DNA of 34,909 nucleotides from Flavobacteriaceae bacterium (GTDB lineage: Bacteria; Bacteroidota; Bacteroidia; Flavobacteriales; Flavobacteriaceae): positions 1 through 34,909 of the forward strand of contig CANBWX010000023.1 of assembly GCA_947373225.1 (NCBI GenBank). The letters run 5' to 3'. The notes under the pieces were generated by a model. The model had not been told where the DNA came from and searched no databases. It saw nothing but the letters and a program-made list of their open reading frames with translations. Every line of letters begins with the position of its first letter. Position 1 is the stretch's first letter. Made by a program: the position numbers and the translations under genes. Shown here in pieces: positions 16,190 to 23,712 of this stretch.

Positions 16190-16204
16190 AAAAAAAAAAA
16201 AAAA
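16190..16204 (+). repeat. 15-base A homopolymer before copy B
   Basis: Fifteen A residues replace the region that holds TATATTTG before copy A. Length of such a run can be misread in sequencing, and can also vary by slippage. It is non-coding. Confidence 0.8.
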
Positions 16205-16226
16205 TACACTTTAAAAAATTAAAAAC

Positions 16227-16598
16227 CTGAAAAAGTATTTTATTATATTGCTTTCCTCTATTATATTGCTTCCTAGTTTTGGGAATATGGCGGTATATGT
16301 GACGTTTAAAATCAATCAGGTTGAAATTGCCAAAACCATTTGTGTTCAAAGAAAAGTTGCGAATAATACTTGTAATGGTCGTTGTGAACTTCGAAAAAGT
16401 TTAAAAAAATTTGAGGATAACGAAAGAAAAATGGATAATAATCTAAAAGAAAAATTCGATTTAGTTTATATTCAAAACAACATAGAAACAACTATTTCTT
16501 GTCCAAAAATTATCGAAAACAGACTAACTCTTTTTTCAAATTTAACTAAGAAACCAATCTCGGTTTCGAATGCTACTTTTCGCCCACCCCTCGTATAA
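16227..16598 (+). CDS. Small envelope cysteine protein, copy B (CTG start)
   Basis: The second copy of the small cysteine protein, also 123 residues from a CTG start. It differs from copy A at about ten positions (for example His52 to Arg and a Thr to Cys giving ISCPKI) and is otherwise identical, with CX9CX3C, the charged helix and the FRPPLV end kept. The CTG AAA AAG opening is identical to copy A, and an in-frame stop lies 15 bases upstream, which supports the same non-ATG start. TTG at 16248 is the main alternative. The gene sits directly before the TonB-dependent receptor, with a spacer like that after copy A. No -7 motif is seen before it, so it may be read through from the barrel gene. 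Confidence 0.8.
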   Translation: MKKYFIILLSSIILLPSFGNMAVYVTFKINQVEIAKTICVQRKVANNTCNGRCELRKSLKKFEDNERKMDNNLKEKFDLVYIQNNIETTISCPKIIENRLTLFSNLTKKPISVSNATFRPPLV

Positions 16599-16640
16599 AT
16601 ATATTTTTAGTTTCCAATTTCAACATCTTTGAAATGATTC

Positions 16641-16664
16641 TTTCGTTGGCTTTTGCCAAAGAAA
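16641..16664. promoter_or_regulatory. Hairpin before the TonB receptor gene (partner of 15060)
   Basis: TTTCGTTGGC, loop TTTT and GCCAAAGAAA form a 10-base stem with one mismatch. The flanks (GAAATGATTC before, GCTATTATAT after) match those of the palindrome at 15060, so it is the duplicated copy in a drifted form. Confidence 0.6.
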
Positions 16665-16698
16665 CCAAGGCTATTATATAATAATTTATACAATAAAA

Positions 16699-18867
16699 AT
16701 GAAAAAAACATTCTTAATCCTATTAATAATAGGACAATTTGCTTTTGCACAAAATAATGTAAAACAAAAGATAAATAACAAAACCCAAAAAGACAGTACA
16801 AAAGTCGAAAACCTTGATGAAGTTTTTGTTACTGCTAATAGAACCGCCACTTTACGCAAAGAAACTCCAGTAGCCATAAGCAAATTAACCACAAAAGCTA
16901 TCGACGAAACAAAAGCTACTTCCATGTATGAGATTGCCAATAAAGTTCCCGGCATATTAATGGTTAACTTAGGAAACGAACAACATGAAATGTCTATTCG
17001 ACTCCCAATGACCACAAATCCTTATCATTTATATTTAGAGGATGGATTGCCAATTCGCCCGATGGGAGTTTTTAATCATAATGCTTTATTGGAAATAGAT
17101 CAATTTAACTTGCAAAGTATTGAAGTTGTAAAAGGACCAGTTTCGTCATTATATGGGCCAGAAGCTGTGGGTGGAGCAGTTAATTTAATTTCTCTAAAAC
17201 CATCAATAGACCCCGAATTCAAATTTGGAATTCAAGCTGATCAATGGGGTTACAGAAGAATTCAGGCTGCTGGTGGAGCAACAATTGGTAAAGTAGGTTT
17301 TCATATTGCAGGAATTTCAAGTGACCAAAAAAACTCTTGGATGACTTTTTCTGATTACAGAAAAGACAATATCAACACTAGAATTGATTACAACATCAAC
17401 TCAAAAACACGTTTGATAAGCAACACCATGTACGGACAATACTATTCGGATATGAGCGGAAGCGTAAACGAAGACGCTTTCAATAATAGAACTTATAAAA
17501 GCACCACCGATTTTACCTATCGAAAATCAGAAGCTTTACGAACAAAAATTACTTTAGAACACGATTGGAATGTCAACGCAAGTTCTTCGGTAACGGCTTA
17601 TTACAGAGATAATAAATTAGGCCAAGATCCATCCTACAGCATAAAATGGACTTCTGGAAAAACGACAGCGACTGGTCAAGTGAACTCCAGCAATTTCAAA
17701 AGTTATGGAACCGTAATGCAGCATACCCAAAAATTTAATTTTTTAGATGCCAAACTTGTTGCTGGATTATCTTATGATTATTCACCAGTAACCTATTGGG
17801 CTTATCAAGAAGATTTAAAAGCGAATCTAAACCCAGGGGGAACAACAGTAAATAATTACCAAATTGTTGCGGAACGTCCGGATATAAAACTCGCAAACTA
17901 TACCGCTGACATCTATAACTCGGCCGAATTTGCTCAATTAAGTTTCAAGCCTTTAAGCAAATTAACCATTACAACAGGGATTCGCTATGATAACATGAAG
18001 GTTAATTACAATAATGCACTTGACAATTCGACTGGAACAAAAATATATGATAAAGTAACGTTTAAAGCTGGAGCCAACTATAATGCGCTAGATTACGCTG
18101 GTTTTTATGGTAATTATTCACAAGGATTTGCGCCTCCTGGAATTACTTCAATATTCTTGGCTAAACCAGGAACAGGTGGAACAACGGGCGTTCCTGCACA
18201 ATTTTACTATAACTTAGTTCCTGCAACTTTCAAAAACTACGAAGTAGGTGGATGGATTTCTGTATTGAAAAGCAAATTATATATCGATTATTCATTCTAC
18301 TATATGGAAGGAAAAAACGAATTATTAAGCATCAAACAACCTGATAATTCAACCGATTACCAATCTGCTGGTGAAACGCTTCATAAGGGTATCGAATTTG
18401 GTTTAAACTACAAACCATCTAAAGAATGGGCTATTAGAATTGGAGGAACAACTTCACAACATAAATTTGTCAACTTTATTCTTTCTGACAAACCATCTGA
18501 TCCAATTAAAAATTTAAACGGTTTAGAAATGCCAACTGCTCCTAAATGGTCAGGAAATTCAGAAGTGAATTATTACCCAAAATGGTTTCCAAATTTTAGA
18601 ACTTCTTTAGAATGGCAAACTGTTGGAAGCTATTATGAAGATCAAATCAATACCGTTAAATATCAAGGTTATAATATATTCAACGCTAGAATTGGATACA
18701 AATATAAAAGCATAGAGTTTTATGGTAATATAAACAATTTAACCAACAAATTGTATGCCTATATGGTGACAAGAGGAAACACAACGATCTCATTACCAAC
18801 TTATACAGCTGCAGCTCCACGAACATTTCTACTTGGATTACAATATAATTTTTCATTAAAAAAATAA
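16699..18867 (+). CDS. TonB-dependent outer-membrane receptor
   Basis: A TonB-ExbBD powered importer of the outer membrane, 722 residues. A signal peptide (about 1-18) leads into a short charged stretch and the plug domain, with LDEVFVTANR as the likely TonB box region and IEVVKGPVSSLYGPEAVGGAVNLI as the plug signature near 150. The barrel follows with many aromatic strands and ends in FLLGLQYNFSLKK. There is no N-terminal carboxypeptidase-like or signalling domain, so it is the BtuB/Cir/OprC size class and not SusC. The plug has HEMSIRLPMTTNPYHLYLED and PMGVFNHN, rich in Met and His, which would suit copper or another soft metal, but this is suggestive only. It follows small protein copy B, and a PepSY gene comes next. 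Confidence 0.93.
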   Translation: MKKTFLILLIIGQFAFAQNNVKQKINNKTQKDSTKVENLDEVFVTANRTATLRKETPVAISKLTTKAIDETKATSMYEIANKVPGILMVNLGNEQHEMSIRLPMTTNPYHLYLEDGLPIRPMGVFNHNALLEIDQFNLQSIEVVKGPVSSLYGPEAVGGAVNLISLKPSIDPEFKFGIQADQWGYRRIQAAGGATIGKVGFHIAGISSDQKNSWMTFSDYRKDNINTRIDYNINSKTRLISNTMYGQYYSDMSGSVNEDAFNNRTYKSTTDFTYRKSEALRTKITLEHDWNVNASSSVTAYYRDNKLGQDPSYSIKWTSGKTTATGQVNSSNFKSYGTVMQHTQKFNFLDAKLVAGLSYDYSPVTYWAYQEDLKANLNPGGTTVNNYQIVAERPDIKLANYTADIYNSAEFAQLSFKPLSKLTITTGIRYDNMKVNYNNALDNSTGTKIYDKVTFKAGANYNALDYAGFYGNYSQGFAPPGITSIFLAKPGTGGTTGVPAQFYYNLVPATFKNYEVGGWISVLKSKLYIDYSFYYMEGKNELLSIKQPDNSTDYQSAGETLHKGIEFGLNYKPSKEWAIRIGGTTSQHKFVNFILSDKPSDPIKNLNGLEMPTAPKWSGNSEVNYYPKWFPNFRTSLEWQTVGSYYEDQINTVKYQGYNIFNARIGYKYKSIEFYGNINNLTNKLYAYMVTRGNTTISLPTYTAAAPRTFLLGLQYNFSLKK

Positions 18868-18878
18868 ATTATTTAACA

Positions 18879-18908
18879 AAAGGCACATCTTTAAAAAAGT
18901 GTGCCTTT
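18879..18908 (+). other. Hairpin between TonB receptor and PepSY genes
   Basis: AAAGGCACA and TGTGCCTTT form a perfect 9-base stem with a 12-base loop. Only ATAAAA follows, so it is a weak terminator or an mRNA-stabilising stem rather than a full stop between the two genes. Confidence 0.6.
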
Positions 18909-18926
18909 ATAAAATAAAAAACAATT

Positions 18927-20510
18927 ATGGAACAAAAAAAAGTGGGTGCAAAACCCAAAAAGAAAGATTCTAAGCTGGTTAAGAAAATTAAACAAAACAT
19001 GTACAAATGGCACCGTACATTAGGAATTATTACCATTATTCCGATAATTTTATGGTGTCTTTCGGGTTTAATGCACCCGTTTATGGCTCATTTTTTTAAG
19101 CCTGAAATAGCAAATGAAAAATTGGCTACAATGCCAATTGACAGAAGCCAACTGCATTTTTCAATCCAAGAAGTTTTACAAAAAAATGGAATTTCTGAAT
19201 TAAAAAATTTCAGAATTATTTCTTTTAACAACACCACTTTTTACCAAGTGAAAACTGTAAAAGGAGATTTATTGTATTTCAATACTGTCGATGCAAAACC
19301 ATTGGCAAACGGAGATCAAAAATATGCTGAATGGCTTTCTCGCTACTTTTTGGATGATCAAAAAAATATTGTAAAAAACAGTGTGATTTTAACTGATTTC
19401 ACTCCGCAATACAAATACATAAACCGCTATTTACCGGTTTACAAACTTACTTTTGATCGCCCAGACGGCATGGAAATTTATGTAGAAACCGCATCGAGCA
19501 AACTGGCGACTTACAACCCAGTTTCAAGACAAGTTTTTATCTGGTTTTTCGATACTTTTCATAATTGGTCTTTTGTAGATGCAATCAGCAACAATAGTTT
19601 GAGGATTATTTTTATGATTTTTTTCCTTTCGATAATTATCATTTCTGCTTTAAGTGGGATTTTTATTTATGGTTTTTTATGGAAACAATTCAAGAAAATC
19701 GATGATTTATCACCCAAAAAAGGTTTACGAAACTACCATCGACAAATAGGAATTTGGATTTCAATATTTACAATTGCTTTTGGTTTTAGCGGTGCTTACC
19801 ATGCTACAACAAAATGGAAACCATATACTTTGTCGAAGATGGTTTATGAACCAGCTTTAAAAAGTAACGAAATAAAAATTGCACCACAAAGCGTTTTAAC
19901 TGATTGGAATCGATTAGAAAACTTGAATTTAATTCGTTTTAATGATAGTTTATATTACCGTTGTCAACTAATTGTAAAAGATAAAAAACCCGAAGTCAAA
20001 GAAAAATGGGGTAAAAAGAAAAGCCCAAAATCGGAAATAGTTTATGTAAATGCCATAACAAATAAAGTACATCCAAAATTGGATTTTGAATACGCTCAAT
20101 TCTTGTCATTCTATTTTAGCGGTGATGCTCCAAAAGCTTCTTGTTGCGAAGTGGGTAGCAATTCGGAAATCGAATCGTCGTTAGAAGACACCCGTTTATT
20201 GGAAACAAAAGTCATAACCGATTTTAAAAGCGAAGAATATGGATTTGCAAATAAGCGTTTACCAGTTGTAAAATTAGCTTATGATACGCCCGAAAAAACA
20301 ACTTATTTCATCGAAACTTCGACTTCGAGATTGGCGGCTGTTATCACAAATTCGAATCGATTAGAAGGTTATTCATTTGCTTTTCTTCATAAATTTTTGT
20401 TCATGGATTGGGCAGGTAAAAACATTCGTGATTTAACCACAGTTTTGGCAGCAGTTTCGGTCTTAGCGGTTTGTGTTATGGGCTTTATTTTGTTTTTGAA
20501 GAAAAAGTAA
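18927..20510 (+). CDS. PepSY-associated membrane protein with two internal repeats
   Basis: An inner-membrane protein of the PepSY_TM type (527 residues), a family often next to TonB receptors and related to reductase-like PiuB proteins. Four membrane helices are visible: WHRTLGIITIIPIILWCLSG (about 30-50), FMIFFLSIIIISALSGIFIY, YHRQIGIWISIFTIAFGFSGAY and VLAAVSVLAVCVMGFILFL. The halves repeat each other: HRTLGI/HRQIGI, YAEWLSRYF/YAQFLSFYF, ILTDFTPQY/VITDFKSEEY, RYLPVYKLTFD/RLPVVKLAYD, IYVETASSKLA/FIETSTSRLA. His-containing helices could bind haem or metal. Only the second half carries Cys406-Cys407 (SCCEVG) in a short insert. Likely role: passing electrons or metal inward after receptor uptake; not proven. 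Confidence 0.85.
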   Translation: MEQKKVGAKPKKKDSKLVKKIKQNMYKWHRTLGIITIIPIILWCLSGLMHPFMAHFFKPEIANEKLATMPIDRSQLHFSIQEVLQKNGISELKNFRIISFNNTTFYQVKTVKGDLLYFNTVDAKPLANGDQKYAEWLSRYFLDDQKNIVKNSVILTDFTPQYKYINRYLPVYKLTFDRPDGMEIYVETASSKLATYNPVSRQVFIWFFDTFHNWSFVDAISNNSLRIIFMIFFLSIIIISALSGIFIYGFLWKQFKKIDDLSPKKGLRNYHRQIGIWISIFTIAFGFSGAYHATTKWKPYTLSKMVYEPALKSNEIKIAPQSVLTDWNRLENLNLIRFNDSLYYRCQLIVKDKKPEVKEKWGKKKSPKSEIVYVNAITNKVHPKLDFEYAQFLSFYFSGDAPKASCCEVGSNSEIESSLEDTRLLETKVITDFKSEEYGFANKRLPVVKLAYDTPEKTTYFIETSTSRLAAVITNSNRLEGYSFAFLHKFLFMDWAGKNIRDLTTVLAAVSVLAVCVMGFILFLKKK

Positions 20511-20533
20511 CCCATTTATAATCAATCCTATTC

Positions 20534-20566
20534 AATCCTCAATTACTGTAGTAGTTGAGGATTTTT
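20534..20566 (+). terminator. Terminator after the PepSY gene; hairpin family copy 3
   Basis: AATCCTCAATTAC, loop TGTA and GTAGTTGAGGATT, followed by a short T-rich tract (TTTCTTT). Stem bases differ from copies 1 and 2 in a way that keeps pairing. It probably ends the cassette. Confidence 0.8.
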
Positions 20567-20593
20567 CTTTACATTTGAAATAATAAGTTAAAC

Positions 20594-20650
20594 ACAGATT
20601 TCACAGATTAGCACAGATTAATTTGAGCTAATCTGTGCTAATTTGTGTTA
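20594..20650. repeat. CACAGATTAGCACAGATTA inverted repeat
   Basis: ATTAGCACAGATTA at 20607 and its reverse complement at 20629 form a perfect 14-base stem with an 8-base loop. A further CACAGATTTCACAG sits outside on the left and TTTGTGTTAGATT on the right. The element fills the gap between the cassette terminator and the MFS gene. Confidence 0.8.
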
Positions 20651-20688
20651 GATTTATTTTGAAATAATTTAGTTCAAATAACATCTCA

Positions 20689-21873
20689 ATGAAAAACATC
20701 ACGCGCACCGTTTGGATTTTATCATTAGTAAGTTTGTTTACTGATATGGCAAGCGAAATGCTGTATCCAATAATGCCCATTTATCTAAAAACGATTGGTT
20801 TTTCGATTGTGTTAATTGGCATTCTCGAAGGCGTGGCTGAAGCTGTGGCTGGATTGAGCAAAGGTTATTTCGGCAAACTTTCCGACCATTCAGGAAAGCG
20901 AGTTCCTTTTGTGCGTTTTGGTTATTCTCTAAGCGCACTTTCAAAACCAATAATGGCATTTTTTGTTTATCCGCTTTGGATTTTCTTTGCCAGAACTATG
21001 GATCGCATTGGAAAAGGAATCCGAACTGGAGCAAGAGACGCCATACTTTCGGACGAAGCAACACCGGCAACAAAAGGAAAAGTCTTTGGTTTTCATCGTT
21101 CTATGGATACTTTGGGAGCAGTTTTGGGACCATTATTGGCATTGCTTTACCTCTATTATTATCCAAAAGATTATAAAACCCTATTTTATATTGCTTTTTT
21201 TCCAGGACTTTTGGCCATTTTAGCTTCGTTTTTACTTAAAGATAAAAATAATTCACAACCGAAAGAAAACAAATCGGTTTCCTTTTTGGCCTCCTTTAGT
21301 TATTGGAAAGAAAGTCCAATTTTATATCGAAAAGTAGTGGTTGGATTGTTGGCTTTTGCCTTGTTCAACAGTTCCGATGTTTTCTTATTATTGAAAGCAA
21401 AACAGTCTGGATTAAGTGATACTTATGTCATAGGAATATACATTTTCTATAACTTGGTTTATGCTTTATGCGCTTTCCCGATTGGGATTCTTGCTGATAA
21501 AATAGGATTAAAAAAGACATTTATTTCTGGACTTATCCTCTTTGCAATTGTTTATTTAGGAATGGGTTTCAGCACAAATAGTTACGTTTTAATTGGATTA
21601 TTTGCTCTTTACGGAATTTACGCTGCCGCCACGGAAGGCGTTGCCAAAGCTTGGATCAGCAACATAACCGACAAAAAAGACACGGCAACGGCAATAGGAA
21701 CTTACGCTGGTTTTCAAAGTATTTGCACCATGCTGGCGAGTTCTTTGGCGGGACTTATTTGGTATCAATTTGGGGCAAGCGAAACCTTTATGGTTACGGG
21801 AATTGTAACTATTTTGATATTGTTTTACTTTGTGTTTTGGATTGAACCAAAAGTTAAAAATGAGTCAAAATAG
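20689..21873 (+). CDS. Major facilitator superfamily transporter
   Basis: A 394-residue inner-membrane transporter with about 12 helices. The first helix region reads SLFTDMASEMLYPIMPIYL, a pattern of one MFS branch of unknown substrate. The loop between helices 2 and 3 shows GKLSDHSGKRVPFV, the usual G-x3-D-x2-G-x-R/K motif, and DRIGKGIRTGARDAI follows. The second half has IGILADKIGLKKTF at the matching place. The gene is separated from the PepSY gene by a terminator and a repeat element, so it may be a separate unit, although it lies beside the uptake cassette. Whether it moves the same substrate is open. Family call sure, substrate unknown. Confidence 0.9.
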   Translation: MKNITRTVWILSLVSLFTDMASEMLYPIMPIYLKTIGFSIVLIGILEGVAEAVAGLSKGYFGKLSDHSGKRVPFVRFGYSLSALSKPIMAFFVYPLWIFFARTMDRIGKGIRTGARDAILSDEATPATKGKVFGFHRSMDTLGAVLGPLLALLYLYYYPKDYKTLFYIAFFPGLLAILASFLLKDKNNSQPKENKSVSFLASFSYWKESPILYRKVVVGLLAFALFNSSDVFLLLKAKQSGLSDTYVIGIYIFYNLVYALCAFPIGILADKIGLKKTFISGLILFAIVYLGMGFSTNSYVLIGLFALYGIYAAATEGVAKAWISNITDKKDTATAIGTYAGFQSICTMLASSLAGLIWYQFGASETFMVTGIVTILILFYFVFWIEPKVKNESK

Positions 21874-21906
21874 CCAATAAAATTTATTTTTTATAAAAAT
21901 TCTCGC

Positions 21907-21914
21907 TATATTTA
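21907..21914 (+). promoter_or_regulatory. -7-like element before the 36-residue gene
   Basis: TATATTTA matches TAnnTTTG except for the last base and lies 43 bases before the ATG. No TTG at the -33 distance was found. Confidence 0.4.
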
Positions 21915-21956
21915 CTCTATTAAAAACAGACAACTAATCTTAAAAAAATAAACATC

Positions 21957-22067
21957 ATGGCAAAAAGTCAAGACGCAAAGAAAACCGTAAAAAAAGAACC
22001 TCTTAAAACCGCCAAGGAAAAGAAAGAAGAAAAAAGAGACAAGAAAAATACTCCTAAAAGGGACTAG
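21957..22067 (+). CDS. Small lysine-rich protein (36 residues)
   Basis: A short reading frame from ATG to TAG encoding MAKSQDAKKTVKKEPLKTAK and a further 16 residues (EKKEEKRDKK and NTPKRD). Fourteen of its 36 residues are Lys. It has no hydrophobic core and should be disordered or a nucleic-acid or ribosome associated peptide. The segment differs in composition from the flanking repeats, has a -7-like motif upstream and a hairpin 45 bases downstream. I have a recollection of similar tiny Lys-rich proteins in related genomes, but cannot verify that here. Confidence 0.65.
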   Translation: MAKSQDAKKTVKKEPLKTAKEKKEEKRDKKNTPKRD

Positions 22068-22069
22068 TT

Positions 22070-22230
22070 TTCAGATTACAGGTAACAGATTACAAATCTC
22101 AAGTAGCAGAAAAAAAGCATTTTAAAAATGAAATGAATCATCTTTAAACTGCTTTTTATATTTATGTAAATTGTCCTATTTCTATGTACTCCAAACTGAA
22201 ATCTGCCAACTGAAATCTGCCAACTGAAAC
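22070..22230. repeat. CAGATTACAG/CTGAAATCTGCCAA repeats with a central hairpin
   Basis: The left part has TCAGATTACAGGTAACAGAT; the right part has CTGAAATCTGCCAA twice in direct succession. They belong to the CAGATTTCAG family. The region fills the space between the small Lys-rich gene (+) and pepD (-). Confidence 0.75.
22112..22157. terminator. Possible terminator between the small gene and pepD
   Basis: AAAAAGCA and TGCTTTTT form an 8-base stem over a 30-base loop with T5 in the right arm. The long loop makes it a weaker candidate. Confidence 0.45.
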
Positions 22231-22234
22231 CTGT

Positions 22235-23698
22235 TTACTTCTTCACAGGAATATTTTCTAGAATTTCTAACACAAAATTCCAGAATTTTTGAGACGATTG
22301 TATCGAAGCTCTTTCGTCTGGTGAATGCGCTCCTTGAATGGTTGGCCCAAAGGAAATCATGTCCATATCTGGATAATTCATTCCTAGAATTCCACATTCT
22401 AAACCGGCGTGACAAGCCACAACTTTTGGTTTTTCGTTGTTTTGTTTCTCATAGATTTTAACCAATAAATCCAAGATTTCCGAGTTTACATTGGGTGTCC
22501 AACCTGGATAAGAACCTGCTAAATTGACTTCGCAACCGCATAATTCAAAAGCAGAACGTAAGGCATTCGCCAAATCAAATTTGGAACTTTCAACCGAAGA
22601 ACGTGTCAAACAACCTATAGAAATTTCGCCATCTTTAATGATTACTCGCGCTACATTATTCGAAGTTTCTACCAAATTTTCCATATCCGCAGACATCCTA
22701 TAAACGCCATTATGCGCTGCATAAATCGAACGAAGAATTCCTTCTTGAACGCCTAAATCCATTACTTTTATAGGCAAATCGCATTTTACGATTTCAATTG
22801 TCAAGTTTGGTTCCGTAGTTTTAAATTCCGTTTTAATGTCATTAATAACTTCCTGCATGTCGAAAATATAGGCTTCGTCATACATTCCGGCAACGATCAC
22901 TTTGGCAACACTTTCACGAGGAATGGCATTGCGCAAACTTCCACCGTTGATTTCAGAAACTTGAAGTCCAAAATTTTCGAAAGCATCAAACAATAAACGA
23001 TTCATTATTTTATTGGCATTGCCCAAACCTTTGTGAATATCCATTCCCGAATGTCCGCCATTTAAGCCTTTAACGGTAATTGTATAACCTACAGAATCTT
23101 CTGGAGTTTCCTCTTCGTGATATTCGCGAGTGGCGGTAACATCGATTCCTCCGGCGCAACCAATGTCGATTTCGTCATCTTCTTCAGTGTCCATATTTAA
23201 TAAAATCTCCCCTTTAAGAATTCCTCCTTTTAGGTTCAAAGCGCCCGTCATTCCGGTTTCTTCATCGATAGTAAACAAAGCTTCAATCGCAGGATGTTTG
23301 ATTTCTTTTGATTCTAAAATCGCCATAATCATGGCAACTCCAAGACCATTATCGGCACCAAGTGTTGTTCCGCGAGCGCGAACCCAATCTCCGTCGACAT
23401 ACATATCAATTCCTTGTTTGTCGAAATCGAAAACGGTATCCGAATTTTTTTGATGCACCATATCCAAGTGCCCTTGAAGCACAATTGGTTTGCGATTTTC
23501 CATTCCCGCAGTTGCTGGTTTACGGATAATCACGTTACGAATTTCGTCTTCAAAAGTTTCTAATCCTAATGAATTACCGAATTTTTTCATGAATTCAATA
23601 ACACGATCTTCTTTTTTTGAAGGACGAGGAACCGCGTTTAGATCAGCAAATTTATTCCAAAGTGCTTTTGGTTCCAGATTTCTTATTTCTTGACTCAT
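22235..23698 (-). CDS. pepD: Aminoacyl-histidine dipeptidase (PepD, M20 family)
   Basis: A cytosolic di-zinc peptidase that cuts Xaa-His dipeptides such as carnosine. The 487 residues match PepD length. Metal and catalytic regions are GHLDMVHQ (about 77-84, His plus Asp), TLGADNGLGVAM (bridging Asp), DEETGMTGA (general-base Glu), NMDTEEDDEIDIGCAGG, and a late His in VACHAGLECGIL. The GGHSGMDIHKGLGNANKIMNRLL region is the lid/dimerisation domain. It lies only 14 bases behind the toxin gene at 23713, in the same direction, so the two may share a transcript. No terminator is seen between them. Confidence 0.95.
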   Translation of the reverse strand: MSQEIRNLEPKALWNKFADLNAVPRPSKKEDRVIEFMKKFGNSLGLETFEDEIRNVIIRKPATAGMENRKPIVLQGHLDMVHQKNSDTVFDFDKQGIDMYVDGDWVRARGTTLGADNGLGVAMIMAILESKEIKHPAIEALFTIDEETGMTGALNLKGGILKGEILLNMDTEEDDEIDIGCAGGIDVTATREYHEEETPEDSVGYTITVKGLNGGHSGMDIHKGLGNANKIMNRLLFDAFENFGLQVSEINGGSLRNAIPRESVAKVIVAGMYDEAYIFDMQEVINDIKTEFKTTEPNLTIEIVKCDLPIKVMDLGVQEGILRSIYAAHNGVYRMSADMENLVETSNNVARVIIKDGEISIGCLTRSSVESSKFDLANALRSAFELCGCEVNLAGSYPGWTPNVNSEILDLLVKIYEKQNNEKPKVVACHAGLECGILGMNYPDMDMISFGPTIQGAHSPDERASIQSSQKFWNFVLEILENIPVKK

Positions 23699-23712
23699 TA
23701 TATGTGTTTTTT

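Noticed and set aside
20689..21873. MFS gene as a proven member of the uptake cassette
   Set aside because: A terminator and repeat element separate it from the PepSY gene, and its substrate is unknown; kept only as a neighbour.
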